NCBI GenBank assembly: GCA_004298015.1 | Contig: SCSE01000047.1 | Coordinates: forward strand, 62,001 to 126,000 | Direction: 5' to 3' | Length of the DNA: 64,000 nt | DNA from: Rhodanobacter sp. | GTDB lineage: Bacteria > Pseudomonadota > Gammaproteobacteria > Xanthomonadales > Rhodanobacteraceae | Shown here: positions 35,152 to 43,226 of the stretch, one piece after another | How the letters are laid out: the number at the start of each line of letters is the position of its first letter | How positions within the stretch are numbered: the stretch's first letter is position 1 | Program-made: the position numbers and the translations under genes | The notes under the pieces: model-generated | Seen by the model: only the letters and a program-made list of their open reading frames with translations | Databases searched by the model: none | What the model was told of the DNA's origin: nothing

Positions 35152-36260
35152 GTGCGCCGGGCTTCGGCATGTTCAACATCAAGCGGGTCGACCGCCTGGT
35201 CGCGCTGAGCGTGCTCAGCTCGCTGCTGATGGTGTGGCTGGTGTTGACCGGTTTCGATGCGGTGACCCAGTTTCTGCGCCAGCTCGGTCATGTCGGCAAG
35301 GATGGCTATACGCTCGACAAGCTGGTGGTGTACGTACTGGTGACGGTGCCGCGCCGTGCCTACACCATGTTTACCTACGCCGCGGTGATCGGCGGCCTGC
35401 TGGGCCTCGGCAGTCTGGCCAGCAGTGGCGAGCTGACCGCGTTGCGTGCGGCGGGGATGTCACGGCTGCGGATCGCGATGTCGGCTGCCGGGGTGGTTGC
35501 GGTACTGCTGGTCGGGGTGGTGATCCTGGGCGAAACGGCGGCGCCGTGGGGCGATCAGCAGGCGCATGCCATGCAGTTGCGCAGGAACGCGGGCAACATC
35601 GGCATGGGCAACGGTGGACTGTGGGCCCGCGACGGTGACCACATCATCAACGCCAGGGCGGCCATCCTGAGCCAGCATGCCGGCGTCAGCAGCGTGCAAT
35701 TGCATGATGTACGCGTGTTCACGCTGACCGCCGATGGCCGGATCAGCCGCTTCGAACGCGCGGTAAGCGCCGATCATGCCGGCAGACAGTGGGTGCTGCA
35801 CCAGGTACGCAGCACCACCATCGATGGTGAAGGAATTCATACGAGCACCGCCGCCAGCCAGCCCTGGCAGACCAATCTCAACGTGCAGGTGCTGGCGCAG
35901 TCGGTGATTCAGCCACCCTATCTGTCGATGCGCGACCTGCGACGGAACATGCGCTACCTGGAGAGCAACGGGGAGAGTCCGGGCAGCTATGCGGTAGCCT
36001 TCTGGACGCGCGCGCTGTACCCGCTCAACGTGCTGGTGCTGGTGCTTTGCGCGATGCCTTTCGCCTTTGGCGCGCTGCGCTCCGGCGGGCTCGGCAAGCG
36101 CATGCTGCTGGGTATGCTGCTGGCGATCGGCTGGTATTTTCTGCAGAAGGTGATGGTGAATTTCGGCACCGTCTACGGCATGCCGCCGCTACTCGCCAAC
36201 CTGCTGCCGGTACTGGTGCTGTCAACGGCAGGCTGGCTGTATTTTCGGCGACATGCCTGA
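35148..36260 (+). CDS. lptG: LPS export permease LptG
   Basis: A 370-residue partner of LptF with the same six-helix plus jellyroll layout. The start at 35148 overlaps the lptF stop by four bases and gives the expected N-terminus (FNIKRVDRLVALSVL); a longer open frame is not needed. The pair is essential in related bacteria. Confidence 0.93.
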   Translation: MSAPGFGMFNIKRVDRLVALSVLSSLLMVWLVLTGFDAVTQFLRQLGHVGKDGYTLDKLVVYVLVTVPRRAYTMFTYAAVIGGLLGLGSLASSGELTALRAAGMSRLRIAMSAAGVVAVLLVGVVILGETAAPWGDQQAHAMQLRRNAGNIGMGNGGLWARDGDHIINARAAILSQHAGVSSVQLHDVRVFTLTADGRISRFERAVSADHAGRQWVLHQVRSTTIDGEGIHTSTAASQPWQTNLNVQVLAQSVIQPPYLSMRDLRRNMRYLESNGESPGSYAVAFWTRALYPLNVLVLVLCAMPFAFGALRSGGLGKRMLLGMLLAIGWYFLQKVMVNFGTVYGMPPLLANLLPVLVLSTAGWLYFRRHA

Positions 36261-36264
36261 GAGG

Positions 36265-36325
36265 CCGGGAAAAAGTTGCGCATCTGCTGTGCGCGCTGCG
36301 GCGGTCGAATGTTTTCAGACCCCGG
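36265..36325. repeat. Palindromic repeat family B, degenerate copy
   Basis: A short form of the repeat: GCGCATCTGCTGTGCGCGC, then GGCGGTCGAATGTTTTCAG match the two halves of the 525-616 copy with the central loop missing. It lies between lptG and ltaE. Confidence 0.4.
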
Positions 36326-36391
36326 GTTATCTAGTACCAATGCACGCCGCGGTGCGATCCTTCGTCCAGCCCTGTCTATAGGAGATCTTTC

Positions 36392-37414
36392 ATGTCTACG
36401 GTTGATTTGCGCAGTGACACCGTGACCCGCCCGACGGCGGCGATGCGTCAAGCGATGCTGCACGCCGAGGTCGGCGACGATGTCTATGGCGAGGACCCGA
36501 CGGTCAACGCATTGCAGCGGCGGCTGGCCGACGACCTGGGTTTCGAGGCTGGTCTGTTCGTGCCCACTGGCACGCAATCCAACCTGCTGGCATTGATGTC
36601 GCATTGCGAGCGTGGCGACGAGTATCTGGTCGGTGCGGATGCGCACACCTACAAGTACGAGGGCGGCGGTGCGGCGGTGCTGGGCTCGATCCAGCCGCAG
36701 CCGATCGCCCACGACGTCGATGGCAGTCTGCCGCTGGACAAGCTGGCGGCGGCGATCAAGATGGTGGATCCCCATTTTGCGCGGACCCGCTTGCTGGCGC
36801 TGGAAAATACCTGGCACGGCCGCGCGCTGCCACTCGGCTACCTGCAGGCGGCACATGACTTTGCCCGCGAGCGAGGCCTGGGCATCCACCTGGATGGCGC
36901 GCGCGTGTTCAATGCGGCCGAAGCCTCGGCCGTGCCGGTACGCGAGATCACGCGCCATTTCGACAGTGTGTCGGTATGTCTTTCCAAGGGCCTGGGGGCG
37001 CCGGTGGGTTCGGTGCTGCTTGGCTCCGCCGCGCTGATCGACAAGGCGCGGCGCTGGCGCAAGGTGGCCGGCGGTGGCTGGCGTCAGGCTGGCATGCTTG
37101 CTGCGGCCGGCCAGTATGCGCTGGATCATCACGTGCAGCGGCTGGCTGACGATCACCGCCGCGCCGCCGATCTGGCCGCCCGCCTGGGTGAGATCGACAC
37201 GCTCAGCGTACTCGGCCAGTACAGCAACATGGTGTTCGTCGATGTGCCAGCTGCGCGGTTGCGCGCGCTGGATGTTCATCTACGTGCTGCCGGCATCCGC
37301 ATCAGCATCGGCTACCTGCCCACGCTGCGGCTGGTGACGCATCTGGATATCGACGACGAGGGTATCGAGCGCACGGTGGCGGCGTTCCGCAGTTTCTTCG
37401 CCGGACGTTTGTGA
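36392..37414 (+). CDS. ltaE: Low-specificity L-threonine aldolase
   Basis: A 340-residue PLP enzyme splitting L-threonine and allo-threonine into glycine and acetaldehyde. The N-terminus DLRSDTVTRPT, the segment GDDVYGEDPTVN, HLDGARVFNA and the Schiff-base lysine K199 in CLSKGLGAPVGS are diagnostic. AGGAG stands seven bases before the ATG. Monocistronic. Confidence 0.93.
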   Translation: MSTVDLRSDTVTRPTAAMRQAMLHAEVGDDVYGEDPTVNALQRRLADDLGFEAGLFVPTGTQSNLLALMSHCERGDEYLVGADAHTYKYEGGGAAVLGSIQPQPIAHDVDGSLPLDKLAAAIKMVDPHFARTRLLALENTWHGRALPLGYLQAAHDFARERGLGIHLDGARVFNAAEASAVPVREITRHFDSVSVCLSKGLGAPVGSVLLGSAALIDKARRWRKVAGGGWRQAGMLAAAGQYALDHHVQRLADDHRRAADLAARLGEIDTLSVLGQYSNMVFVDVPAARLRALDVHLRAAGIRISIGYLPTLRLVTHLDIDDEGIERTVAAFRSFFAGRL

Positions 37415-37532
37415 CGCGCTGCCGTGAGCCCTGGTCAGCGCGTCTGGTGATCATTCCATGCACGCCCGACGAGTGGCTCGGCCTATGGATGAGGGCATCA
37501 TCGCCGCCCAAGGATTTCTGCGGCCCACGCGG

Positions 37533-38453
37533 CTAGAAGATCGACAGCCCGGTCTTGGTGGTGAAACGTTCCAGCGCAGCACTGCCGGCCAGTGAATTGC
37601 CCTTGGCATTCAATGCAGGTGACCAGACCGCCACCGCAAGACGTTCGGGAATCACCGCGACGATGCCACCACCGACGCCGCTCTTGGCCGGGATGCCAAC
37701 GTGGTAGGCGAAGTCGCCGGCCGCGTCATAGGTGCCGCAGGTCAGCATCAGCGCATTGATACGCTTGGCCTGGTCGGGAGAAAGAATACGGTCGCCTGTC
37801 CAACGGCAGTACCCCCGGTTGGCGAGAAACAGGAAGCCACGAGCGAGATCCTCGCAACTCATCGCCAGCGAACACTGGTAGAAATAAAAGCCAAGCACCT
37901 CGTCGATGGCTTGCTCAAGGTTGCCGAAGCTACGGATGAAATTGGCCAGCGCCGCGTTGCGAAAGCCGTTCGCCTGCTCCGACCTCGCCACCTCCGGATC
38001 ATCCTGCACCCCGGGGTTGTCGGCCCAGCGGCGCACCGTGGCCAGCAGTTGCGCGCGGGGGTCGGGCATCGCGCCGAGCACCACATCGGCAACCACCAGC
38101 GCGCCGGCATTGATGAAGGGGTTGCGTGGCAGGCCGTGTTCCAGCTCCAGCTGTACCAGCGAATTGAAGGCATTGCCGGAAGGCTCACGTCCGACCCGGC
38201 GCCACAGCTTGTCACCGATCGATTGCAACGCCAGGGTGAGCGTGTAGACCTTGGAAATGCTTTGTATCGAAAACGCCTCGTCGGCATCGCCGGTGCGGTA
38301 CAGCTGGCCATCGAGCGTGACCACGGCCATGCCGAATTTCTGCCACGGCACGCACGCCAGCCGCGGAATGTAATCGGCAACCTGGCCTTGTGCGAGCAGT
38401 GGCTGCACTTCGTCGCGGATTTCATCGAGGATGGTCTGGTAATCAGGCGTCAT
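37533..38453 (-). CDS. glsA: Glutaminase A
   Basis: A 306-residue glutaminase converting glutamine to glutamate and ammonia. It has the serine beta-lactamase-like fold with the nucleophile motif S-I-S-K in SIQSISKVY. KSGVGGGIVAV near the C-terminus and NPFINAGALVV in the middle are typical. It stands 56 bases downstream of the phaZ stop on the same strand. Confidence 0.93.
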   Translation of the reverse strand: MTPDYQTILDEIRDEVQPLLAQGQVADYIPRLACVPWQKFGMAVVTLDGQLYRTGDADEAFSIQSISKVYTLTLALQSIGDKLWRRVGREPSGNAFNSLVQLELEHGLPRNPFINAGALVVADVVLGAMPDPRAQLLATVRRWADNPGVQDDPEVARSEQANGFRNAALANFIRSFGNLEQAIDEVLGFYFYQCSLAMSCEDLARGFLFLANRGYCRWTGDRILSPDQAKRINALMLTCGTYDAAGDFAYHVGIPAKSGVGGGIVAVIPERLAVAVWSPALNAKGNSLAGSAALERFTTKTGLSIF

Positions 38454-38508
38454 GCGGCATGCCAGCCGTTGTCCTGCCCGGGCGTGAAGGCGACATCGGC
38501 ATCACCGG

Positions 38509-39759
38509 TCAGGCGGTGCGGTCGAACGTGCGAATGAAGTCGCGGACCTGCGGATAGACCGTCTCGCGCCAGCGCCGGCCACTGAAAATACCGAAGTGGC
38601 CGGCACCTTCGATCACCTTGTGCTGGCGCCGCTTCGCCGGTATTCCGCTGCACAGATCGTGCGCCGACTCGGTCTGGCCGAGGCCGGAGATGTCGTCCAG
38701 CTCACCTTCGATGGTCAGCAGCGCGCTGCCGGTGATCGCGCTCGGGGTGACCCGCTCGCCGTTGACGTCCCACAGCCCGCGCGGCAGCAGAAACTGCTGG
38801 AACACGGTGGCGATGGTATCGAAGTAGTAGCGCGCGGGCATGTCGAGCACGGCGTTGTATTCGTCGTAGAATTTGCGATGCGAGGCGGCGTCGTCGAGAT
38901 CGCCGCGAACCAGATCCTGGTAGAAGTCCCAGTGCGAGCTGAGGTGACGATTCGGATTCATCGCGATGAATCCGGCGTGCTGCAGGAAGCCGGGATAGAC
39001 CTCGCGGCCACTACCCGGGTAATTGCCTGGTACGGTATGGATCACGTTGCCCTGAAACCATGACAGCGGTCGCTCGGTGGCCAGGTTGTTGACGCTGGTG
39101 GGGTTGCTGCGTGGGTCGATCGGGCCGCCCATCATGGTCATGCTGCGTGGTACCGGCTCGCCGCGGGCTGCCATCAGCGACACTGCCGCGAGGACCGGCA
39201 CGGTGGGTTGGCAGACCGAGATCACGTGCAGCGATTCGGCACCGATATGGCGGATGAAATCCTCGACGTAGGCGACGTAGTCGTCGAGGCTGAAGGTGCC
39301 TTCATCCGCCGGCACCATGCGGGCATCCACCCAGTCGGTGATGTACACCTTGTGATCGCCCAGCAGTGTGCGCACGGTATCGCGCAGCAAGGTAGCATGG
39401 TGCCCTGACAGCGGCGCGACGACCAGTACCACCGGATCGCCCTTCATCTTCTCGATGGTCTGCGGATCGTCGCTGAAACGCTTGAAGCGCTTCAACTGGC
39501 AGAACGGCTTTTCCAGCGCCACCCGTTCGATCACTGCGATTTCGTGCCCGTGGGCCTGCGCACTGTGGATGCCGAATTCGGGCTTTTCGTAGTCCTTGCC
39601 CAGGCGATGCATCAGCTCGTAACCCGCCGCCATCCGTTGCGCGCCGGGGAGCTGCGCGAACGGGCTGCTGTTGTCGTTGAGCATGCTGGCGCTGGCCTGC
39701 GCAAAGTAACTCAGCGGACCGAGGAAGGATCGCTGCCATTCGTGGATTTGATAAAGCAT
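38509..39759 (-). CDS. phaZ: Intracellular polyhydroxyalkanoate depolymerase
   Basis: A 416-residue alpha/beta-hydrolase of the intracellular PHB depolymerase family. The nucleophile elbow is SVCQPTVP, with cysteine instead of serine, as in Cupriavidus PhaZ. The conserved GHHATLLRDTVR and TDWVDARMVP segments and the C-terminal histidine in GAGHFGIFSG are present. It mobilises storage polyester; no polymerase gene is in the window. Confidence 0.88.
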   Translation of the reverse strand: MLYQIHEWQRSFLGPLSYFAQASASMLNDNSSPFAQLPGAQRMAAGYELMHRLGKDYEKPEFGIHSAQAHGHEIAVIERVALEKPFCQLKRFKRFSDDPQTIEKMKGDPVVLVVAPLSGHHATLLRDTVRTLLGDHKVYITDWVDARMVPADEGTFSLDDYVAYVEDFIRHIGAESLHVISVCQPTVPVLAAVSLMAARGEPVPRSMTMMGGPIDPRSNPTSVNNLATERPLSWFQGNVIHTVPGNYPGSGREVYPGFLQHAGFIAMNPNRHLSSHWDFYQDLVRGDLDDAASHRKFYDEYNAVLDMPARYYFDTIATVFQQFLLPRGLWDVNGERVTPSAITGSALLTIEGELDDISGLGQTESAHDLCSGIPAKRRQHKVIEGAGHFGIFSGRRWRETVYPQVRDFIRTFDRTA

Positions 39760-39853
39760 CGGTACGGTCTGATCGGTGGCAATGATCGGTCCATGTTAGC
39801 GCTGATCGGCTGAGCCGTGTTGCAATGCGGCAAAAACCTGCGTTACCGATCGA

Positions 39854-40624
39854 TCACCTGGCCAGCGTGCAGCGCAACAGCAGCTCGTCGACCCCCCGGG
39901 TGTCACCGAGGCCGGGGCGCCACAGCAGCGGCTTCTGGAAGTGCAGGCCCAGTGGCATGAACACCCGGTTGTACCACCACATGGCGCGTTCGCGACGGTG
40001 GGTGAGGTACCACTGGCCGAGTGCCAGTACGCGCGAGGATTTGGCTTGCATGCCGTAGATGGCGCTGTGTTCGATGTGGAAGCCATGGCGGGCGAGTCGG
40101 GTCGCTATCTGGGTCGGTTCGTAGCGGCGGCAATGACCGACGAAATCGTCAAACGCCGTCCAGGCCTGCGGATGCAGCGGCACCGAGAGCAGCAAGGTCG
40201 CTCCCGGCCTGGCCACCCGGGCCAGTTCGGCCAGCGCCGCGTTGTCGTCGCTGACATGTTCGAGGATGTCGAGCGCGCAGATCAGGTCGAAGCTGGCATC
40301 GCGGCAGGGCAACGCGTCGATCATGCCGTGGAGCACGTCGGCACCCTGTTGCCGCAGGCAACGCAGTGCGTTCTGGCTGAGGTCGACGAAAAGGCTGCCG
40401 TGCAACGGCAGGCGGGGGCGCAGGCCGGGCGCTACCTCGAGACGCCGCGGCGTGTCGGCAGCCAGCGTGCCCAGCAGTGGCCAGGTGTTGAAGCGCTCCG
40501 GTCCGACCAGCCGGGCGTCGGCCCACAGCGCCTCGTAGAAGCCGCGGTTGGCGCGGGTCATCGCATCGTTGCGGCGGCTGGCAGTGGCCTCGGCTATGGA
40601 CATGGGTCCGATTGGATCGTGCAT
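39854..40624 (-). CDS. SAM-dependent methyltransferase
   Basis: A class I methyltransferase of about 256 residues. Binding elements are the LEVAPGLRP segment (motif I, atypical: GLRP for GxG), LFVDLS, and FDLICALDILEHVSDD (motif IV region), followed by LARVARPGATLLLSVP. The C-terminus resembles ubiquinone/lipid methyltransferase-like proteins; the substrate is unknown. The open frame extends 37 codons upstream into repeat family B, so the start is set at 40624, although CAGGTG directly before it is a poor ribosome site; 40603 is an alternative. Confidence 0.75.
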   Translation of the reverse strand: MHDPIGPMSIAEATASRRNDAMTRANRGFYEALWADARLVGPERFNTWPLLGTLAADTPRRLEVAPGLRPRLPLHGSLFVDLSQNALRCLRQQGADVLHGMIDALPCRDASFDLICALDILEHVSDDNAALAELARVARPGATLLLSVPLHPQAWTAFDDFVGHCRRYEPTQIATRLARHGFHIEHSAIYGMQAKSSRVLALGQWYLTHRRERAMWWYNRVFMPLGLHFQKPLLWRPGLGDTRGVDELLLRCTLAR

Positions 40625-40646
40625 CACCTGAGCGAGGCGTGAAGTC

Positions 40647-40742
40647 AGAGGCTGTGAAAAATTCGGACGCCGTAGCGAGAGCGCCGCCGGCACGGGCGTC
40701 TGGCGGCGCTCGCAGTAGGTGGGCGATTTTTTCACAGCCTCT
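40647..40742. repeat. Palindromic repeat family B, intact copy
   Basis: Outer arms AGAGGCTGTGAAAAA and its complement (right end 40742) and inner arms GAGCGCCGCC/GGCGGCGCTC form a near-perfect palindrome of about 96 bases. It fills the gap between the RDD gene and the methyltransferase gene and supplies part of the RDD stop codon. A T-run in the right arm could help termination on either strand. Confidence 0.8.
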
Positions 40743-41245
40743 CAGTCGAGCCGCCGGATCTCGGTAGCGGCAAGGATATCGTGCAGCGCCCGTCGTCGCG
40801 GGTCGAACAGGGCCGGCGCAAACCAGCCGGCCCAGACCGCCAGCAAGGTCCATAGCAGGGTGTGCAGGCCGAGCAACGGTTCCAGCGCCAGCAGCAGCAG
40901 GGGCGCCGCCGCGACCAGCACGCGAAGCACCGCCTGCGGCAGCGAGGGCGTGCCGCCGTCGTCACGGGCCAGTTGGATGCGCCATGGCCGCATGCCCAGG
41001 GTCTGCCCGCCACGCCGCCACGAGCTGACGAAATAGGCCGCCACCACCAGGCCTTGCAGCAGTTGGTACCAGATCGGTATCACGGTCCGGGTGCCGGTGC
41101 TGATCAATTGGCCGCCGGTGGCCAGCTGGCACAGCAGGCCGACCACCATCACCAGCGCCACCACCACCAGCAGGTCGTAGACCAGGGCGATCAGTCGTCG
41201 CCACAGCGGGCAGGGCAGGGCGGCGGTCGCTGGAATCATCGGCAT
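40742..41245 (-). CDS. RDD-family membrane protein
   Basis: A 167-residue protein with three to four membrane helices. The RDD domain begins LWRRLIALVYDLLVVVAL and includes QTLGMRPWRIQL. The function of the family is unknown, with transport of small solutes proposed. The start is set at 41245 (or 41239) because longer versions would overlap most of the divergent xerD start region. The TGA stop lies in the end of repeat family B. Confidence 0.8.
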   Translation of the reverse strand: MPMIPATAALPCPLWRRLIALVYDLLVVVALVMVVGLLCQLATGGQLISTGTRTVIPIWYQLLQGLVVAAYFVSSWRRGGQTLGMRPWRIQLARDDGGTPSLPQAVLRVLVAAAPLLLLALEPLLGLHTLLWTLLAVWAGWFAPALFDPRRRALHDILAATEIRRLD

Positions 41246-41294
41246 CGGTAAGGGTCGCTTGCGTCGCGCGCACGCAATGGCCAGCATTGGGTGC

Positions 41295-42212
41295 ATGAAG
41301 AAGGATGAGCATTGCAGCAGTATCGCCGAAGCCGACCGCCTGAGCATTGCTGCGTTCGTGGAACGGGTGTGGTCCGAGGACGGTCTGGCCGACCGCACTC
41401 TCGACGCCTACCGGCGCGATCTGCGGGCACTGGCTGGCTGGCTGGGGGTGCAAGGCCGCAGCTTGCGCACGGCGCGACGCGAGGATATCTCGGCCTATCA
41501 CGGTCGCCATCCGGCGGCGATCCGTTCGATCGCCCGGCGACAATCGGCATTCCGTCGCTACTACGCATTTGTGATCCGCGACGAGCCAGGTTTCGTCGAT
41601 CCGACCTTGTTGATCGAACGCCCCCGGTTGCCGCGAAGTCTGCCCAAGGCACTCGCCGAGCGTGAGATCGAGAGCCTGCTCGATGCGCCGGATACCACGG
41701 CCACGCTGGGTCTGCGCGATCGCGCGATGCTTGAGCTGATGTACGCCTCCGGCCTGCGCGTGTCCGAACTGGTCGAGTTGCCGCTGGCCGGTTTGAATAC
41801 GCGTCAGGGCGTGTTGCGCGTGACCGGCAAGGGCGGCAAGGACCGGCTGGTGCCGGTCGGCGAGGTGGCGCTGGAGCATATCGGCAGCTATCTGGTCACG
41901 GCCCGGCCGGCACTGGCGAAGGGTCGCCAACCCGCGGCGCTGTTTCTCAGCCAGCGGGGCGAAGGCATGACCCGGCAGATGTTCTGGATCCTGGTGAAGC
42001 GTTATGCGCTGAAGGTCGGTATCAACCCGAAGCGGATTTCACCGCATGTGCTGCGGCACTCGTTCGCCACCCATCTGCTCAATCATGGCGCCGACCTGCG
42101 TGCCTTGCAGATGCTGCTCGGCCACAGCTCGCTGAGCACCACGCAGATCTATACCCTGGTGGCGAAGGAAGGCCTCAAGCGCCTGCACGCCCAGCACCAC
42201 CCGCGCGGCTGA
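41295..42212 (+). CDS. xerD: Tyrosine recombinase XerD
   Basis: A 305-residue tyrosine recombinase resolving chromosome dimers at dif with XerC and FtsK. The six catalytic residues are present with spacing identical to E. coli XerD: R155 (ASGLRVSE), K179 (TGKGGK), H251 and R254 (PHVLRHS), H277 (LLGHS) and Y286 (QIYT). The start at 41295 gives the standard length; the ribosome site is weak. It neighbours dsbC, a conserved linkage. Confidence 0.95.
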   Translation: MKKDEHCSSIAEADRLSIAAFVERVWSEDGLADRTLDAYRRDLRALAGWLGVQGRSLRTARREDISAYHGRHPAAIRSIARRQSAFRRYYAFVIRDEPGFVDPTLLIERPRLPRSLPKALAEREIESLLDAPDTTATLGLRDRAMLELMYASGLRVSELVELPLAGLNTRQGVLRVTGKGGKDRLVPVGEVALEHIGSYLVTARPALAKGRQPAALFLSQRGEGMTRQMFWILVKRYALKVGINPKRISPHVLRHSFATHLLNHGADLRALQMLLGHSSLSTTQIYTLVAKEGLKRLHAQHHPRG

Positions 42213-42288
42213 GGGCGACCTGGGCCGCCATGCGAGAATGGCGTTTTCCGGCGGTTGCGCCGACGGACATCATCGAATGAGGTTGCAG

Positions 42289-43047
42289 ATGTTGAAGAAA
42301 TGCCTGTTGCTGCTGTGCCTGGCCGCCTGGGGATTTGCCGCGGCGGCCGCGCCGATCATCGGTCAGGGGGTGACACCGGCTGCCGAGAAGATTGTGCGTC
42401 AGGCTGTCACCCGTTTGGCTGCCAAGGCCGAGGTCGACTCGATCCGGGTCGCGCCGCTGCCGGGTTTCTACCAGGTGATTGCCGCCGGCCAGATGATGTA
42501 CGTCAGCGCCGATGGCCACTACCTGATGAACGGCGAATTGCTGGATCTTGGCAGCAAGCGCAACCTCAGCAAGGCGGCCTGGGCGCGCTTTCGCAAGGCC
42601 GAGCTGGCGACGGTGCCCGCCTCCCGGCGCATCGTCTTCGCGCCGGCGCACCCGAAATACACCATCAGCGTATTCACCGACGTCAACTGCGGCTTTTGCC
42701 GCGAGTTGCACAAGCATGTCGCCGCGTTCAACAAGGCGGGGGTCGCGGTGGAGTATCTGGCCTGGCCGCGCGAGGGCGTGACCACCACCTCAGGCCGGCC
42801 GACGCCGACCTACACCGAGATGGTCTCGGTCTGGTGTGCGGGTGATCGCCGTGCCGCGCTGGCGGCGGCGATGGCGGGGCACGCGCCGAAACCGGCGAGT
42901 TGCGACAATCCGGTCAAGCATCAGTTCGAACTGGGGCTGAAGATGGGCGTCAACGGCACACCGACGGTCATCGACGCCGACGGCCACATCCTGGGTGGTT
43001 ACGTCACGCCGCAGCAACTGTTGAAGGCGTTGCAACAGGGCGACTGA
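42289..43047 (+). CDS. dsbC: Thiol:disulfide interchange protein DsbC
   Basis: A periplasmic disulfide isomerase of 252 residues. A signal peptide (residues 1-21) precedes the N-terminal dimerisation domain and the thioredoxin domain with the C134-G-F-C137 active site and the cis-proline in NGTPTV. GAGG stands six bases before the ATG at 42289, favouring it over 42277. Confidence 0.93.
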   Translation: MLKKCLLLLCLAAWGFAAAAAPIIGQGVTPAAEKIVRQAVTRLAAKAEVDSIRVAPLPGFYQVIAAGQMMYVSADGHYLMNGELLDLGSKRNLSKAAWARFRKAELATVPASRRIVFAPAHPKYTISVFTDVNCGFCRELHKHVAAFNKAGVAVEYLAWPREGVTTTSGRPTPTYTEMVSVWCAGDRRAALAAAMAGHAPKPASCDNPVKHQFELGLKMGVNGTPTVIDADGHILGGYVTPQQLLKALQQGD

Positions 43048-43226
43048 GAGGCTCCCGGTCACGAACGCCTGGGGGTGCTCGGGCCATGGGGTTCGATATT
43101 TTGCTCCGCCTCCGAGGCCGGCGGCAGCCCGGCCGGGACGAGGCGACAGGTTCCATGTCGCGGTTATGCCGTCATGCAGCATTACGCTAGAATACGCGTT
43201 TCCTCCGCATAGCGCCGTATTCCCGC

